DNA from: an uncultured Clostridia bacterium
GTDB taxonomy: Bacteria; Bacillota; Clostridia; Oscillospirales; Ruminococcaceae
DNA length: 64,000 bases
Assembly (NCBI GenBank): GCA_947389015.1
Contig: CANDVA010000006.1
Span: forward strand, 1-64,000
Direction: 5' to 3'
Shown here piece by piece: positions 25,981-35,237 of the stretch. Below the pieces are notes generated by a model. The model was not told where the DNA came from and did not search any database. It saw only the letters and a program-made list of their open reading frames with translations. The translations under genes and the position numbers were made by a program. Position 1 is the stretch's first letter; every line of letters begins with the position of its first letter.

Positions 25981-28900
25981 ATGAGTGACGATAAATACAG
26001 TATAGACGATATTTTGAAGGAGGTCGACACGCTGCGCACCTCCGACGACGAACGCCCGAAAAGCTCCTTTGACGGCAGCGTCACAGACATTATCGGCGGA
26101 AACGAGATCGACCGCGCTATCCGCACGGGCTCTCAGAGAAAGCGCTCCGAAAAGGGCGAAAAGCCCGATATCAGCGTAACGGCAGTCATAAACTCCATTT
26201 CCGCAAAGAATAAAAAGGACCGCTCTTCCTCGCTCATCGCAAGACAGCGAACCGAGGAGGAGTTTGAGGAGCGCGTAGCCGACGATATCGCGGGCGCTAT
26301 GGACAGGAAAAAGGAAAAAAAGCTCCCTAAGGAGGACGTTATCCTCCCCGCGAGACAGCGAACCGAGGAAGAGGTCAGCGAGCGTATCGCCAAGGAGATA
26401 AGCGAGGCTGCCGATATCAAGATCTGGGAGCGTCTGCGCGATGACGACGACGAAATGGACGAGGAGGGCGTAAGAACCTATACACCCCCAAGCGCCGCCG
26501 AGGACGAAGACGGCGGAGAATACGACGAGGACAGCGACGATATCGTGCCACAGGAGCCCGGAAGTCTCGTTACCACCGATACAATGCAGCTTCGCAAGCA
26601 GCGTAAAATTGAGGAGATAAACAAGGCACTGCTCAAGGTCGACAGCGAAACGGAATCGCCCGACGATATGCTTTCCTCGCTGAACCCGATGGAATCGCGC
26701 GCGAAAGCTGCCGAGCAGCTCAAGGGCGACGTCGACGAGAACACCGATACCCTCGCAGTCGGCGGCAACGACTTAAAGCGGATCGCGAGCCGCGGCGACG
26801 AGAAGATCAAGGAATACCGCCCCGCTGCCGCGCGTAAAAAAGAACCGGAAAACAAAGCCGACGACGTTCTTTTCAGCGCTACGGGCGTACAGCGCGCCGC
26901 GTTCCCGGGAGGTCTGCACGTCGGAGAGTCGATTGTCGACGCGCTCAACAAGAAGATAAAAGAGGAAAAGGAAAACGAAAACGAGGAGCCCGCGGAGACC
27001 GAAAGCATCGACGATACTCAATCCGGAAAGATAAACATAATCGCATCCGCTCCCGAGGAGGAACCCGAACCCGAAGAGTCTCCCGCCGATAAGATAAAGC
27101 AGGCTAACGAACTGGCGCAGAAGAAAAAGCGTAAGATCGCGAGCTTTATTCTCGAGGATATGGGCGGCGACACAGAGGAATTGGAGCGTTCTCGTGCTTA
27201 CGATGACGACGATGAGGACGAGGACGATATTGAAGAGCCTGTCGACCTCGACGACGAGAACGTTATCCGCGACCGTCTTTCCCGCGCGGCAAAGGGCCTG
27301 GCAAGCAGATTTTTTATTCTGACTCTGTTGTTTGCGGCAGCGTTGTTTATCGCTATTGCAAATAAGTTCAAGCTTAATCTCGGCGGACTTTCAAATATTA
27401 TAAGCTACGTCCTGTCGCCCGAAAATTATCTGTACGCGCATCTCACTATCGGAATACTTTCGTTCGCGGCGTGCTCGTCCGTTATCTCCAACGGCTTGTC
27501 AAGGCTTGTCAAGCTGCGTCCCGACGGCGATACGCTGTGCGCGCTGGCTCATGTAACGGCGATAGCGGCTATGGTGCCGTACCTTGCGGCGGACGAATTC
27601 ACTATGCGAGGATTTTCGCAGGTATACCTTTCGGTATCGCTTCTGGCGCTTATATTCAACACACTGTCCAAGCTGTTCACGGTAAAAACGGCGCAGAAAA
27701 ACTTCGCGTTTACCTCCGCCGAGAACAAAGCTAAGTTCTTTGTCGCGATATGCGAGGGAGACGGCGCTGAGCAGCTCGCAAAGGGTTCTGTCACGGGTAT
27801 ACCATTTATAGCCTCAATGAGGAAAACCGAGATATTGTGCGACTTCATTCTGTCGACCTACTGCGAGGACATTTCGGACAGAGTTTCGCGCAAGATCGCT
27901 CTTATTACTATTCCTGCCGCTGTTATCGGCGGAGTGGTCGCGTATTTCACCCTCGGCTACGCGATAGTTCTCAGCAACGTTTCATGGGCGGTGACGGTCT
28001 GCTCCGCGATATTCGCGCTGGGCGCGTCATTTTCCGGCTCTATGACCGTTACGCTTCCTATGCTTCTCGCCGCAGGAGACAGCCGTACAAGAGGCTCGGT
28101 CATCCTCGGCTATACCGCCGTTGAGGATCTCAGCGAGACCAACGCGGTGCTGGTAGAAGCCAAGACCGTTTTCCCGCCGTCCTCTATCAAGATCAACAAT
28201 ATCTGCGGCTACGACAAGCCAAAAAACCGCTGCGAGGGCAAGATAAGCATCGACGAGGCTATCATCTACGCGGCGAGCCTTGCGGTTGCTTCCGACAGTG
28301 TACTCGCGGACGCGTTCTTCAATATGCTCAACTACAAGCAGGAACTGTTAAAGCCCGTTTCGGGGTGCATTTACGAGAACAATCTCGGCGTTATGGGCTG
28401 GATAGACAGACGGCGTGTGCTGCTCGGCAACCGGCAGCATATGAAATCCCACGAGATAACCGTGCCGAATAACAAGAAGGAGGCCGCCGCGAACGTTAAC
28501 AACGACGAGGTGATCTACCTCGCGGTGGGCGGCGAGGTCTGCCTGCTGTTCTTCGTGCAGCTTTCCGCCGATCCCGTTATAAAGAGCAGAGTTCAGGATT
28601 TGGCATACAATGACGTTTCTCTGATCATTAAGACCGTTGACGGCATGATAACAAGCTCCGCAATAACCGAGCTGTTCGAGATCGACGCGGATAACGTGAA
28701 GATACTGCCGTTTGAGGCTCACGAGACCTTCAACGAAAACACCAAGTTCGTTTCGAGCGGAAGCGCGGCTGTTTCGTGCGACGGCTCGTTTACCGCCTTT
28801 GCCGACACCATCACGACAGCTCGCAATATCCGCGCGAGAAGCATGATCGGATGTATCGTTCAGGCGGCGGGCGTGGCATTCGGAATACTGCTCGCAATAA

Positions 28901-29037
28901 TCTTCATGCTGTTCTCCGAGATAGTTGAACGAAAAGCCAATCTGCCGATGGGTATGTTCAATGTGTTCAATATTCTGATATACAATCTCGTTTGCACCGC
29001 GCTTACGCTCGGTATCCCGTTCATCAAACGCCTATGA
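25981..29037 (+). CDS. Large membrane protein with degenerate P-type ATPase core (pseudo-ATPase)
   Basis: A 1018-residue protein. Residues 1 to about 435 are acidic, low-complexity and cytoplasmic; RQRTEEE occurs twice (about 91 and 123). About eight membrane helices follow (443-461 onward, two at the C-terminus). Between them lies a soluble region built like a P1B-type ATPase: GVMGWIDRRRVLLGNRQHM (about 802-820) matches the nucleotide-domain signature G-x-V/I-D-x-R-x-V-L-x-G-N. Yet the phosphorylation motif DKTGT reads AKTVF with Ala at 727, the TGD motif is TVD near 886, and the GDGxND hinge and TGE motif are absent. It should not pump ions and may be a regulator or scaffold. It sits 16 bases after rlmB and overlaps tadA. 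Confidence 0.85.
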   Translation: MSDDKYSIDDILKEVDTLRTSDDERPKSSFDGSVTDIIGGNEIDRAIRTGSQRKRSEKGEKPDISVTAVINSISAKNKKDRSSSLIARQRTEEEFEERVADDIAGAMDRKKEKKLPKEDVILPARQRTEEEVSERIAKEISEAADIKIWERLRDDDDEMDEEGVRTYTPPSAAEDEDGGEYDEDSDDIVPQEPGSLVTTDTMQLRKQRKIEEINKALLKVDSETESPDDMLSSLNPMESRAKAAEQLKGDVDENTDTLAVGGNDLKRIASRGDEKIKEYRPAAARKKEPENKADDVLFSATGVQRAAFPGGLHVGESIVDALNKKIKEEKENENEEPAETESIDDTQSGKINIIASAPEEEPEPEESPADKIKQANELAQKKKRKIASFILEDMGGDTEELERSRAYDDDDEDEDDIEEPVDLDDENVIRDRLSRAAKGLASRFFILTLLFAAALFIAIANKFKLNLGGLSNIISYVLSPENYLYAHLTIGILSFAACSSVISNGLSRLVKLRPDGDTLCALAHVTAIAAMVPYLAADEFTMRGFSQVYLSVSLLALIFNTLSKLFTVKTAQKNFAFTSAENKAKFFVAICEGDGAEQLAKGSVTGIPFIASMRKTEILCDFILSTYCEDISDRVSRKIALITIPAAVIGGVVAYFTLGYAIVLSNVSWAVTVCSAIFALGASFSGSMTVTLPMLLAAGDSRTRGSVILGYTAVEDLSETNAVLVEAKTVFPPSSIKINNICGYDKPKNRCEGKISIDEAIIYAASLAVASDSVLADAFFNMLNYKQELLKPVSGCIYENNLGVMGWIDRRRVLLGNRQHMKSHEITVPNNKKEAAANVNNDEVIYLAVGGEVCLLFFVQLSADPVIKSRVQDLAYNDVSLIIKTVDGMITSSAITELFEIDADNVKILPFEAHETFNENTKFVSSGSAAVSCDGSFTAFADTITTARNIRARSMIGCIVQAAGVAFGILLAIIFMLFSEIVERKANLPMGMFNVFNILIYNLVCTALTLGIPFIKRL

Positions 29038-29498
29038 CGCTTGACGAGGAATATATGGAAAAGGCTCTATTGCTCGCTCGAAAAGCTGCTGAACGCGGCG
29101 AGATACCCGTCGGCGCAATAGTTGTCGACGAGAATGGTGAGACAGTCGGCGAAGGGTACAACCTCCGCGAGACGCTCCTCTCCCCTACCGCTCATGCTGA
29201 GATGATCGCGATAGAGGCAGCGGCGAAAAGGCTCGGCAGACGGAGGCTGTACGACTGTACGCTCTACGTTACGCTTGAACCCTGTCCGATGTGTGCGGGG
29301 GCGGTCATGAATGCTCAGCTCAAGCGTCTCGTGTACGGCGCGTTTGATGATAAAAACGGCGCCTGCGCGTCTGTCGCAACGCTGTTCGACGAGAAATTCA
29401 CGCATATACCGAGGGTGAGGAGTCGCGTTCTTGAGCAGCGCTGCGGAGAGATACTTACCGATTTTTTTAGGTCGCTCCGAAATAACGAACAGGAATAA
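29034..29498 (+). CDS. tadA: tRNA-specific adenosine deaminase TadA
   Basis: A 154-residue zinc deaminase that turns adenosine 34 of tRNA-Arg(ACG) into inosine. The catalytic HAE (SPTAHAEMIAIEAA, about 52-65) and PCPMC zinc pair (about 82-86) are intact, as is the KNGACAS region. The ATG at 29034 overlaps the upstream stop (ATGA), and the resulting MTLDEEYMEKAL matches the family N-terminus. A second ATG seven codons later has a better-spaced GAGG, so both may be used. Coupled translation with the pseudo-ATPase gene is expected. Confidence 0.95.
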   Translation: MTLDEEYMEKALLLARKAAERGEIPVGAIVVDENGETVGEGYNLRETLLSPTAHAEMIAIEAAAKRLGRRRLYDCTLYVTLEPCPMCAGAVMNAQLKRLVYGAFDDKNGACASVATLFDEKFTHIPRVRSRVLEQRCGEILTDFFRSLRNNEQE

Positions 29499-29506
29499 TT
29501 TACCCT

Positions 29507-31054
29507 ATGAATAAATACCAAAAACTGGCAAGCAATACACTGGTCTTGGGAATTGGACAGTTCAGCTCGAAGCTGCTTGTGTATGTAATGCTTAAGTTCT
29601 ACCTCGAAACGCTTGGTGACGAGCAGTTCGGCGTAATGAACAACATCATCACGGCGGCTTCGCTGCTTATATCCGTTGTTACGCTGTCCATCGCGGACGG
29701 CGTGCTCCGCTTTGCACTGGAAAAGGCCAATAACGGCAGAATGGTATTTTCAATAGGTATAAACGTTTGTATAGTCGGGAGTATTGTTTTTATCCCGTTC
29801 GTGCCGATTATCGGGCTTATCCCCATGCTCAAGGGATACGAGTGGCTGCTGCTGATATACGTCTTTACGGGAAGCATAAAGGAGGTCTGCGGCATTTATG
29901 TGCGCTCGCGGTACAGCGTCAAGCTGTACGCTGTGGACGGCATTGTCACGACAATCTCGACGATAATCTACAACCTTATGTTCCTCGGCGCGTTCAAGTG
30001 GGGGGTAATGGGGTATGTTTTCGCGGTCGTGCTCGGTGATCTCACCTCAATTATTTTCCTGAACATTACTACGAAGGTATTCATGCAGTACCGTCCGTTC
30101 GGAAACGACAAAGCGCTCCGCAACTCGATGCTGCGATACAGCATACCGCTTATGCCGACTATGATAATGTGGTGGATAGTCAACGCCTCCGATCAGTTTA
30201 TGATAACGGGTATGCTCGGCGATAAGGAGAACAGTCTGTATTCGTTCGCGTACAAGTTCCCGAATTTGGTTACTATCGTGGTCGGTATCCTGTCGCAGGC
30301 TTGGAGAATGTCCGCGATAACCGAACGAAACTCGCGGACGGTCTCAAACTTCTACTCGACGACTTTCAGCATGATACAGACGGTGATGTTCCTCGGATGC
30401 GGCGGTATAATGCTTATACTTCGCCCGATAATAATGCAGTTCTACAACACAGAGGGCTTTGAAATGGGGTACTTCTACGTTCCGCTGCTGCTCGGTGCGA
30501 CGATATTTCAGGCAATGGACAATTTTTTGTCGAGTATCTACGAGGCGGCTCAGAAAACCACTCATTCAATGACCTCCTCCGCGATGGGGGCGGCGGTGAA
30601 TATCGCGCTTAATATAGTGCTTATCAAGGCCATAGGCATTTCAGGCGCGGCGATAGCGACGCTGGCGAGCTACATAGTGGTGTTTATCTACCGCATTATC
30701 GACACGAAAAAGTATCTGTATATGAAGGTGTACTGGGCGAAGATAGTCGTCAACCTTATTCTGCTTGCGGGAATGGCGTGCTCGATAATGTTCCTCGAAT
30801 ACGGAACCATGCAGAACGTTATCAACGCGGTCATTTTTCTGATAATCGCCGCTATAAACTTCCAATCATGCGTGCAGGCGGTAAGGCTGATACTGAACAG
30901 GCGCAAAGCCGCTCCGCAAGGTGCTCCGAGCGCTCCGCCCCCGAGAAACGCCGAGAACGGCGCGCCGCGTAACGCTCCGAACTGCGCGTCGAAACGCGAG
31001 ACGCCGCGCGGTAACAATACCAGCGTAAATCAATATAAGGATAAGAGAAGATGA
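29507..31054 (+). CDS. Oligosaccharide/lipid-linked glycan flippase (MOP superfamily)
   Basis: A 515-residue polytopic membrane protein with about 12-14 predicted helices, of the polysaccharide-biosynthesis (Wzx/MurJ/MATE-like) type. The N-terminus NTLVLGIGQFSSKLLVYVML and the motif YLETLGDEQFGVMN are typical. It should flip undecaprenyl-linked sugars across the membrane. The last 55 residues are a soluble, Ala/Pro/Arg/Asn-rich low-complexity tail that the fold does not need. It lies eight bases after tadA and overlaps rimM by four. The transported substrate is not readable; no glycosyltransferases are next to it. Confidence 0.9.
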   Translation: MNKYQKLASNTLVLGIGQFSSKLLVYVMLKFYLETLGDEQFGVMNNIITAASLLISVVTLSIADGVLRFALEKANNGRMVFSIGINVCIVGSIVFIPFVPIIGLIPMLKGYEWLLLIYVFTGSIKEVCGIYVRSRYSVKLYAVDGIVTTISTIIYNLMFLGAFKWGVMGYVFAVVLGDLTSIIFLNITTKVFMQYRPFGNDKALRNSMLRYSIPLMPTMIMWWIVNASDQFMITGMLGDKENSLYSFAYKFPNLVTIVVGILSQAWRMSAITERNSRTVSNFYSTTFSMIQTVMFLGCGGIMLILRPIIMQFYNTEGFEMGYFYVPLLLGATIFQAMDNFLSSIYEAAQKTTHSMTSSAMGAAVNIALNIVLIKAIGISGAAIATLASYIVVFIYRIIDTKKYLYMKVYWAKIVVNLILLAGMACSIMFLEYGTMQNVINAVIFLIIAAINFQSCVQAVRLILNRRKAAPQGAPSAPPPRNAENGAPRNAPNCASKRETPRGNNTSVNQYKDKRR

Positions 31055-31569
31055 AACAATTTCTGGAAATAGCAAAGATAGTCGCCACACAGGGAATACG
31101 CGGCGAGGTGCGCTGTCAGTACTACTGCGACACGCCCGAGGTGCTGTGCGAATTTGATGAACTGTATCTCGACAAAGGCGCAAAGCCCGTTCACGTCGTC
31201 CGCGCTTACCCTCACAAAAATGTGGTAATAATGCTTATTGAGGGCGTTGATACGGTCGAAAAGGCGCAGAACCTTATCGGCAAGCTGCTGTATATTGACC
31301 GCGACGATGCGGAGCTTGACGATGACCTGTACTTCATTCAGGACATAATCGGCTTGACGGTCAAGGATATTGACACGGGTGAGGTCTACGGAAAAATATC
31401 CGAGGTCTATCAGAATGGCGCGGCTGACGTGTACTCGATAAAAAAGGAAAGCGGAACGGAGCTGATGTTCCCGTGTGTTGACGAGGTGGTAAAGAAGATA
31501 GACGTCGAGAGCGGCGAAATGCTGATAAAACCTCTTCCCGGACTGTTCGACGACGAGGACGGACTATGA
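31051..31569 (+). CDS. rimM: Ribosome maturation factor RimM
   Basis: A 172-residue protein with an N-terminal RimM domain (IAKIVATQGIRGEVRCQYY) and a C-terminal PRC barrel (YFIQDIIGLTVKDIDTGEVYG ... LMFPCVDEVVKKID ... MLIKPLPGLFD; each shorter than 20 in the protein text used here). It helps 16S rRNA 3'-domain processing and 30S assembly. Its ATG overlaps the flippase stop and its end overlaps trmD, both as ATGA. The rimM-trmD pair is conserved in bacteria, which supports the call. Confidence 0.96.
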   Translation: MKQFLEIAKIVATQGIRGEVRCQYYCDTPEVLCEFDELYLDKGAKPVHVVRAYPHKNVVIMLIEGVDTVEKAQNLIGKLLYIDRDDAELDDDLYFIQDIIGLTVKDIDTGEVYGKISEVYQNGAADVYSIKKESGTELMFPCVDEVVKKIDVESGEMLIKPLPGLFDDEDGL

Positions 31570-32363
31570 GGATAGATATAGCCACGCTGTTCCCACAGAT
31601 GTGCGACGGAGTATTGCGGACAAGCGTTCTCGGACGCGGCATAAAGAACGGCTGTATCGAGATATACACTCACGATATACGGCTGTATACCGAGAACAAG
31701 CACCGCAACGTCGACGACAAGCCCTACGGCGGCGGCACGGGGCTTGTAATGCAGGCTCAGCCGATATATGACTGCATAATGGCGATAATATCACAGCACA
31801 AGTCTCGTCCGAGGATAATTTATATGTCTCCTCAAGGTGAAACTCTCACGCAAGGTAAGGTACGCGAGCTTGCCGCCGAGGAGGGCTTGATACTGCTGTG
31901 CGGTCACTATGAAGGTGTTGACGGGCGGGTTCTCGAGGAGCTTAACGCGGAGGAGCTGTCGATCGGAGATTACGTTCTGACGGGCGGCGAGCTGCCCGCG
32001 CTGATAGTCTGCGACGCGGTGGCGAGACTGCAAGAGGGCGTTCTTCCGAACGAAGACGCGTATTCGATCGAGAGCCATTACAACGGGCTTCTCGAGTTTC
32101 CGCAGTACTCCCGCCCCGAGGTGTGGCGCGGACGTGCAGTGCCCGAGATACTGCTATCGGGAGACCACAAAAAGGTTGCCGAGTGGCAAAAACAGGCTGC
32201 GATAGAGGTCACGCGGCAAAAGCGTCCGGATATGTACGAAAAGTATCTGCGCGATCACGCGGAAGAGCTCGCCGAGGAAGCCGCCCGCAAAGCCAAACGC
32301 GAGGAGCGGCGAAGACGGCGCGAAGAACGGCGCAATAACGGAAAGGAACGTGAGGATATATGA
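31566..32363 (+). CDS. trmD: tRNA (guanine-N1-)-methyltransferase TrmD
   Basis: A 265-residue SPOUT enzyme making 1-methylguanosine at position 37, needed to hold the reading frame. Motifs: MRIDIATLFPQM, KPYGGGTGLVMQ, LLCGHYEGVDGRV (knot), and IGDYVLTGGELPALI. The C-terminal 30 residues are a very basic Arg/Glu/Lys tail (KREERRRRREERRNNG), longer than in typical TrmD. GAGGACGGACT precedes the ATG, which overlaps the rimM stop. Confidence 0.97.
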   Translation: MRIDIATLFPQMCDGVLRTSVLGRGIKNGCIEIYTHDIRLYTENKHRNVDDKPYGGGTGLVMQAQPIYDCIMAIISQHKSRPRIIYMSPQGETLTQGKVRELAAEEGLILLCGHYEGVDGRVLEELNAEELSIGDYVLTGGELPALIVCDAVARLQEGVLPNEDAYSIESHYNGLLEFPQYSRPEVWRGRAVPEILLSGDHKKVAEWQKQAAIEVTRQKRPDMYEKYLRDHAEELAEEAARKAKREERRRRREERRNNGKEREDI

Positions 32364-32584
32364 CCGCAAAATTAAGAATTATTGTGATCGCGGCGCTTGC
32401 CGTGGTTTTTATCGACCTTTTGATCATCGGCGTGAAGATCTCCGACGGCAACTATAACATCAACGCAGAGGTAGCTGTCGGGTTTATCGGCTTCGCGGTC
32501 GTCGGCGGATGCGGAGCAATCGGGCTGTATCGTGAATTGAAAAAGAGACTGCACGAAAAAAGGCTGCATAAAAAGAAAGGATAA
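32360..32584 (+). CDS. Small two-helix membrane protein
   Basis: A 74-residue protein with two membrane helices (about 5-25 and 38-57) and a Lys/Arg/His-rich C-terminal tail that would face the cytoplasm. GAGG lies four bases before the ATG, which overlaps the trmD stop (ATGA); era follows two bases after. The position between trmD and era and a clean ribosome site argue that it is real. I do not recognise it, and no function is suggested. Confidence 0.7.
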   Translation: MTAKLRIIVIAALAVVFIDLLIIGVKISDGNYNINAEVAVGFIGFAVVGGCGAIGLYRELKKRLHEKRLHKKKG

Positions 32585-32586
32585 TT

Positions 32587-33486
32587 ATGACTAAAAACGC
32601 ATTTATCGCAATAACGGGCAGACCCAACGCGGGCAAGTCCTCACTGACCAATCTGCTGGTCGGCGAGAAGATATCCATAGTCAGCGAGAAGCCCCAGACC
32701 ACCCGCAACCGTATCAACGGCGTATTAACAAAGGGCGAGACTCAATTCGTGTTTATCGACACGCCCGGTATGCTGAAAGCAAAAACCAAGCTTGCCGAGC
32801 ATATGGTCAAATCGGTGCGCTCGTCAGTAGAGGACGTTGACGTGGCTATCCTGATGGCGGACGCGACCAGAAAGATGTCGGGCGTGGAGCAGGAGCTTAT
32901 ACGCTCGTTCGCGCAGAACGGCACGGAGGTCGTGCTGCTGCTGAACAAGATTGACCTCCTTAAAAACAAGGAAGATCTGCTGCCGTTAATCGCGCAGTAT
33001 AACGAGCTTTACGACTTCGCGGAGGTCATTCCGATAAGCGTAAAGCGCCGTATCAATACCGACCGGATACTTCCCGCGCTGAAAAAGTACGCCGTCGAGG
33101 GCGAACACTTCTTCCCCGACGATATCGCGACCGACAGAACCGAGCGCTTTCTATGCGCCGAGATCGTCCGCGAGAAAATATTGTGGACTATGCAGCAGGA
33201 GATACCTCACGGCACGGCGGTGGATATCGAGAGCTTCAAAACGCGCGCCAAAAACGGCGCCGAGATCATCGACATCGGCGCGGTCATTATCTGCGAAAAG
33301 AACTCCCACAAGGGCATGATAATCGGCAAGGGAGGCGAGCGTCTTAAGGAGATAGGCACAATGGCACGCAAGGACATTGAGGAGCTTCTCGGCTGCAAGG
33401 TGAATTTACAACTCTTCGTCAAGGTCAAGGAGGACTGGCGCAACCGCGAAAACGTTATCACGGAGTACAATATCGCCGACGAGTAA
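32587..33486 (+). CDS. era: GTPase Era
   Basis: A 299-residue GTPase that binds 16S rRNA and guides 30S assembly. G1 is GRPNAGKSS (about 11-19), G3 is DTPGM, G4 is NKID, and the C-terminal KH domain shows IIGKGGERLKEIG with the expected surrounding helices. Full length and normal. AAAGGA precedes the ATG. It is the last gene of the operon that starts at rlmB; a hairpin follows the stop within ten bases. Confidence 0.98.
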   Translation: MTKNAFIAITGRPNAGKSSLTNLLVGEKISIVSEKPQTTRNRINGVLTKGETQFVFIDTPGMLKAKTKLAEHMVKSVRSSVEDVDVAILMADATRKMSGVEQELIRSFAQNGTEVVLLLNKIDLLKNKEDLLPLIAQYNELYDFAEVIPISVKRRINTDRILPALKKYAVEGEHFFPDDIATDRTERFLCAEIVREKILWTMQQEIPHGTAVDIESFKTRAKNGAEIIDIGAVIICEKNSHKGMIIGKGGERLKEIGTMARKDIEELLGCKVNLQLFVKVKEDWRNRENVITEYNIADE

Positions 33487-33493
33487 AAATCAA

Positions 33494-33517
33494 GGCGGCA
33501 TTCTCTGCCGCCCGTAA
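33494..33517. terminator. Hairpin between convergent era and XRE genes
   Basis: A seven-base GC stem (33494-33500 with 33506-33512). Read on the minus strand it is followed by TTGATTTTT, so it best serves the XRE gene, but it lies where both transcripts should end. Confidence 0.55.
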
Positions 33518-33518
33518 C

Positions 33519-34187
33519 TTATTTCTCGAATTTCTGAAGATCGCGCTCTACGTTCGTCACTATTGAGAACAGCGCCGTACCCTGCTTGGGGTATTCCTGC
33601 TCGATACGCGCGTTTGTTATGCGTTCGTCGGCTGTACCGTCATGAGCGGCATTTTTCGCCTTGATATCGTCTATGGACATCTGAGCAGCGCACATTCCCG
33701 AAACGTCGTCAAACGGCACCGCAAAGGAATTTTCATCGTTCTTCCCACCCGCGGAATACACGTGACGATAAGCGCGGTAGACCGCCGTAAGAAGATACGA
33801 CGACACCGACTTCGCAAGCTTGATGTTCTTCGTTTTCATCAGCAGCGAGAAGATCACCTCAAGCGCGTTCGTTATCAGCTTTTTACGCAGCATAATGCCC
33901 AGACCGTTCGGGTCGCCGCCGTAGCTCTCCGAAACGGTGCTCGCGGGCAGCTCCTCCTCAGAAACCACCGTACCGTTTCGCGAGCTTGTCCTGCCGAGTA
34001 TGTAATCGACCGACACGCCGTAAAAATCGGCGGCGGTCACCAGAAAATCCAATCCGCATTCGCGTTTTCCATTCTCATAGTGCGACAAAAGCGCCTGTGC
34101 GACGCCCAGCTGATCCGCCGCTTCTTTCTGCCGCAGACCTTTCTCTTTACGCAGCAGCTTCATCACTCTCGGAAAATCTTTGTTCAT
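33519..34187 (-). CDS. XRE-family transcriptional regulator
   Basis: A 222-residue protein. Residues about 6-65 form a lambda-repressor-type helix-turn-helix (LRKEKGLRQKEAADQLGVAQ and LLSHYENGKRECGLDFL; both parts canonical, with YGVSVDYILGR after). The remaining 150 residues are a helical domain without a recognised family and no protease or ligand motif. The ATG at 34187 is chosen because GGAGAG lies ten bases upstream and the HTH begins right after it; an upstream in-frame ATG would overlap the promoter. Targets are unknown. Confidence 0.88.
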   Translation of the reverse strand: MNKDFPRVMKLLRKEKGLRQKEAADQLGVAQALLSHYENGKRECGLDFLVTAADFYGVSVDYILGRTSSRNGTVVSEEELPASTVSESYGGDPNGLGIMLRKKLITNALEVIFSLLMKTKNIKLAKSVSSYLLTAVYRAYRHVYSAGGKNDENSFAVPFDDVSGMCAAQMSIDDIKAKNAAHDGTADERITNARIEQEYPKQGTALFSIVTNVERDLQKFEK

Positions 34188-34253
34188 AGTTTTTCTACTC
34201 TCCCACTCCCCGTCAATATAAAAATCACTGACGATAAAATAACCATATAGTAT

Positions 34254-34282
34254 ATTATATAACATTTATTCCGATTTGTAAA
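34254..34282 (-). promoter_or_regulatory. Promoter of the XRE regulator
   Basis: TTTACA (34277-34282), 17 bases, TATAAT (34254-34259) on the minus strand. The leader is about 60 bases. Confidence 0.75.
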
Positions 34283-34368
34283 GCGGCATAATAACCAAAT
34301 TTTCGACGGCTGTCTAGGACATTATTTATAACGCGCAGCCGCGACTACCGTATATTGGAGGAAATTAT

Positions 34369-34977
34369 ATGAAAAACTACTACCTATACCTTATCCGCCA
34401 CGGGATCACCCAAGGAAATCTTGACGGAAAATATATCGGGCAGACCGATCTCGCGCTCTGTCCCGAGGGAAAAAAACAGATCGAGACCCTATGCGCCGAT
34501 GAGATATACCCCGAAGTCGACAAGGTATACTCATCTCCTCTGACGCGGTGTCTGGAGACCGCAGAAATAATCTATCCCGAGCAGAAGCTGATGATAGTCG
34601 ACGAGATATGCGAGATGAATTTCGGCGAATTCGAGGGCAAGACGCAGCGGCAGCTCCAGGATCTGCGCGAATACACCGATTGGCTGCGCGGAGGTTCCGA
34701 CGCCGCCCCACCGAGCGGAGAAAAATACGGCGACTTTATGATACGCTGTATCGAGGGTCTGGACATAATTTTCAGCGATATGATGAGGAAAGACATTACC
34801 CGAGCTGCCTGCGTCACTCACGCGGGAGTGATAACCAATCTCCTCTGCGGCTACGGCTTGCCCAAGGGACAGCCTGCGGACTATATGTGCGATCCCGGCG
34901 AGGGTTTTGAGATAATCCTTACGCCGTTTCTGTGGCAGAAAGGACCTGCATTTGAAATATCGGGCAGGCTGAAATGA
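34369..34977 (+). CDS. Histidine phosphatase family protein
   Basis: A 202-residue branch-1 histidine phosphatase (phosphoglycerate-mutase-like). The phosphohistidine motif is LIRHGITQGN (about 6-15), the second Arg/Glu site lies in YSSPLTRCLETAE and MNFGEFEGK, and the second His is in CVTHAGVITN. Similar proteins act as alpha-ribazole phosphatases or general sugar-phosphate phosphatases, but no cobalamin gene is nearby. TTGGAGGAAATTAT before the ATG is a strong ribosome site. A terminator follows at 35061. Confidence 0.9.
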   Translation: MKNYYLYLIRHGITQGNLDGKYIGQTDLALCPEGKKQIETLCADEIYPEVDKVYSSPLTRCLETAEIIYPEQKLMIVDEICEMNFGEFEGKTQRQLQDLREYTDWLRGGSDAAPPSGEKYGDFMIRCIEGLDIIFSDMMRKDITRAACVTHAGVITNLLCGYGLPKGQPADYMCDPGEGFEIILTPFLWQKGPAFEISGRLK

Positions 34978-35060
34978 CAATTCCCAAATGGAAAGTTATG
35001 AAATTATATTACTATTAGTAATTTTTGCCAAGCACTCCAAGCAATATAATATACAAAGAT

Positions 35061-35093
35061 AGCCGCGGCACCTGCAAGTACCGCGGCTTTTTT
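35061..35093 (+). terminator. Terminator after the histidine phosphatase gene
   Basis: An eight-base stem of AGCCGCGG with CCGCGGCT (35061-35068 and 35081-35088), followed by a six-T run. Confidence 0.85.
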
Positions 35094-35196
35094 GCGCGAT
35101 AATAGAATCGCGCGATATATCACTTCCGATACCTTTACGCTCTCCCGAATTTATCAACGATTCTAACCGGCTGTCACCAAATCACTTACACGCGCA

Positions 35197-35202
35197 TATA
35201 AT
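35197..35202 (+). promoter_or_regulatory. Candidate -10 of feoAB
   Basis: TATAAT sits 35 bases before feoA. The best -35 candidate (CTGTCA) is 20 bases away, so the promoter is weak or needs an activator. No clear Fur box was found. Confidence 0.4.
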
Positions 35203-35237
35203 GCCGTAACGCGAAATTCTGTATTTGGGGTGAGGAT

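Noticed and set aside
25981-29037. Calling this gene a working metal-transport P-type ATPase
   Set aside because: The phosphorylated Asp is Ala and other catalytic motifs are absent, so a transport role is not supported.
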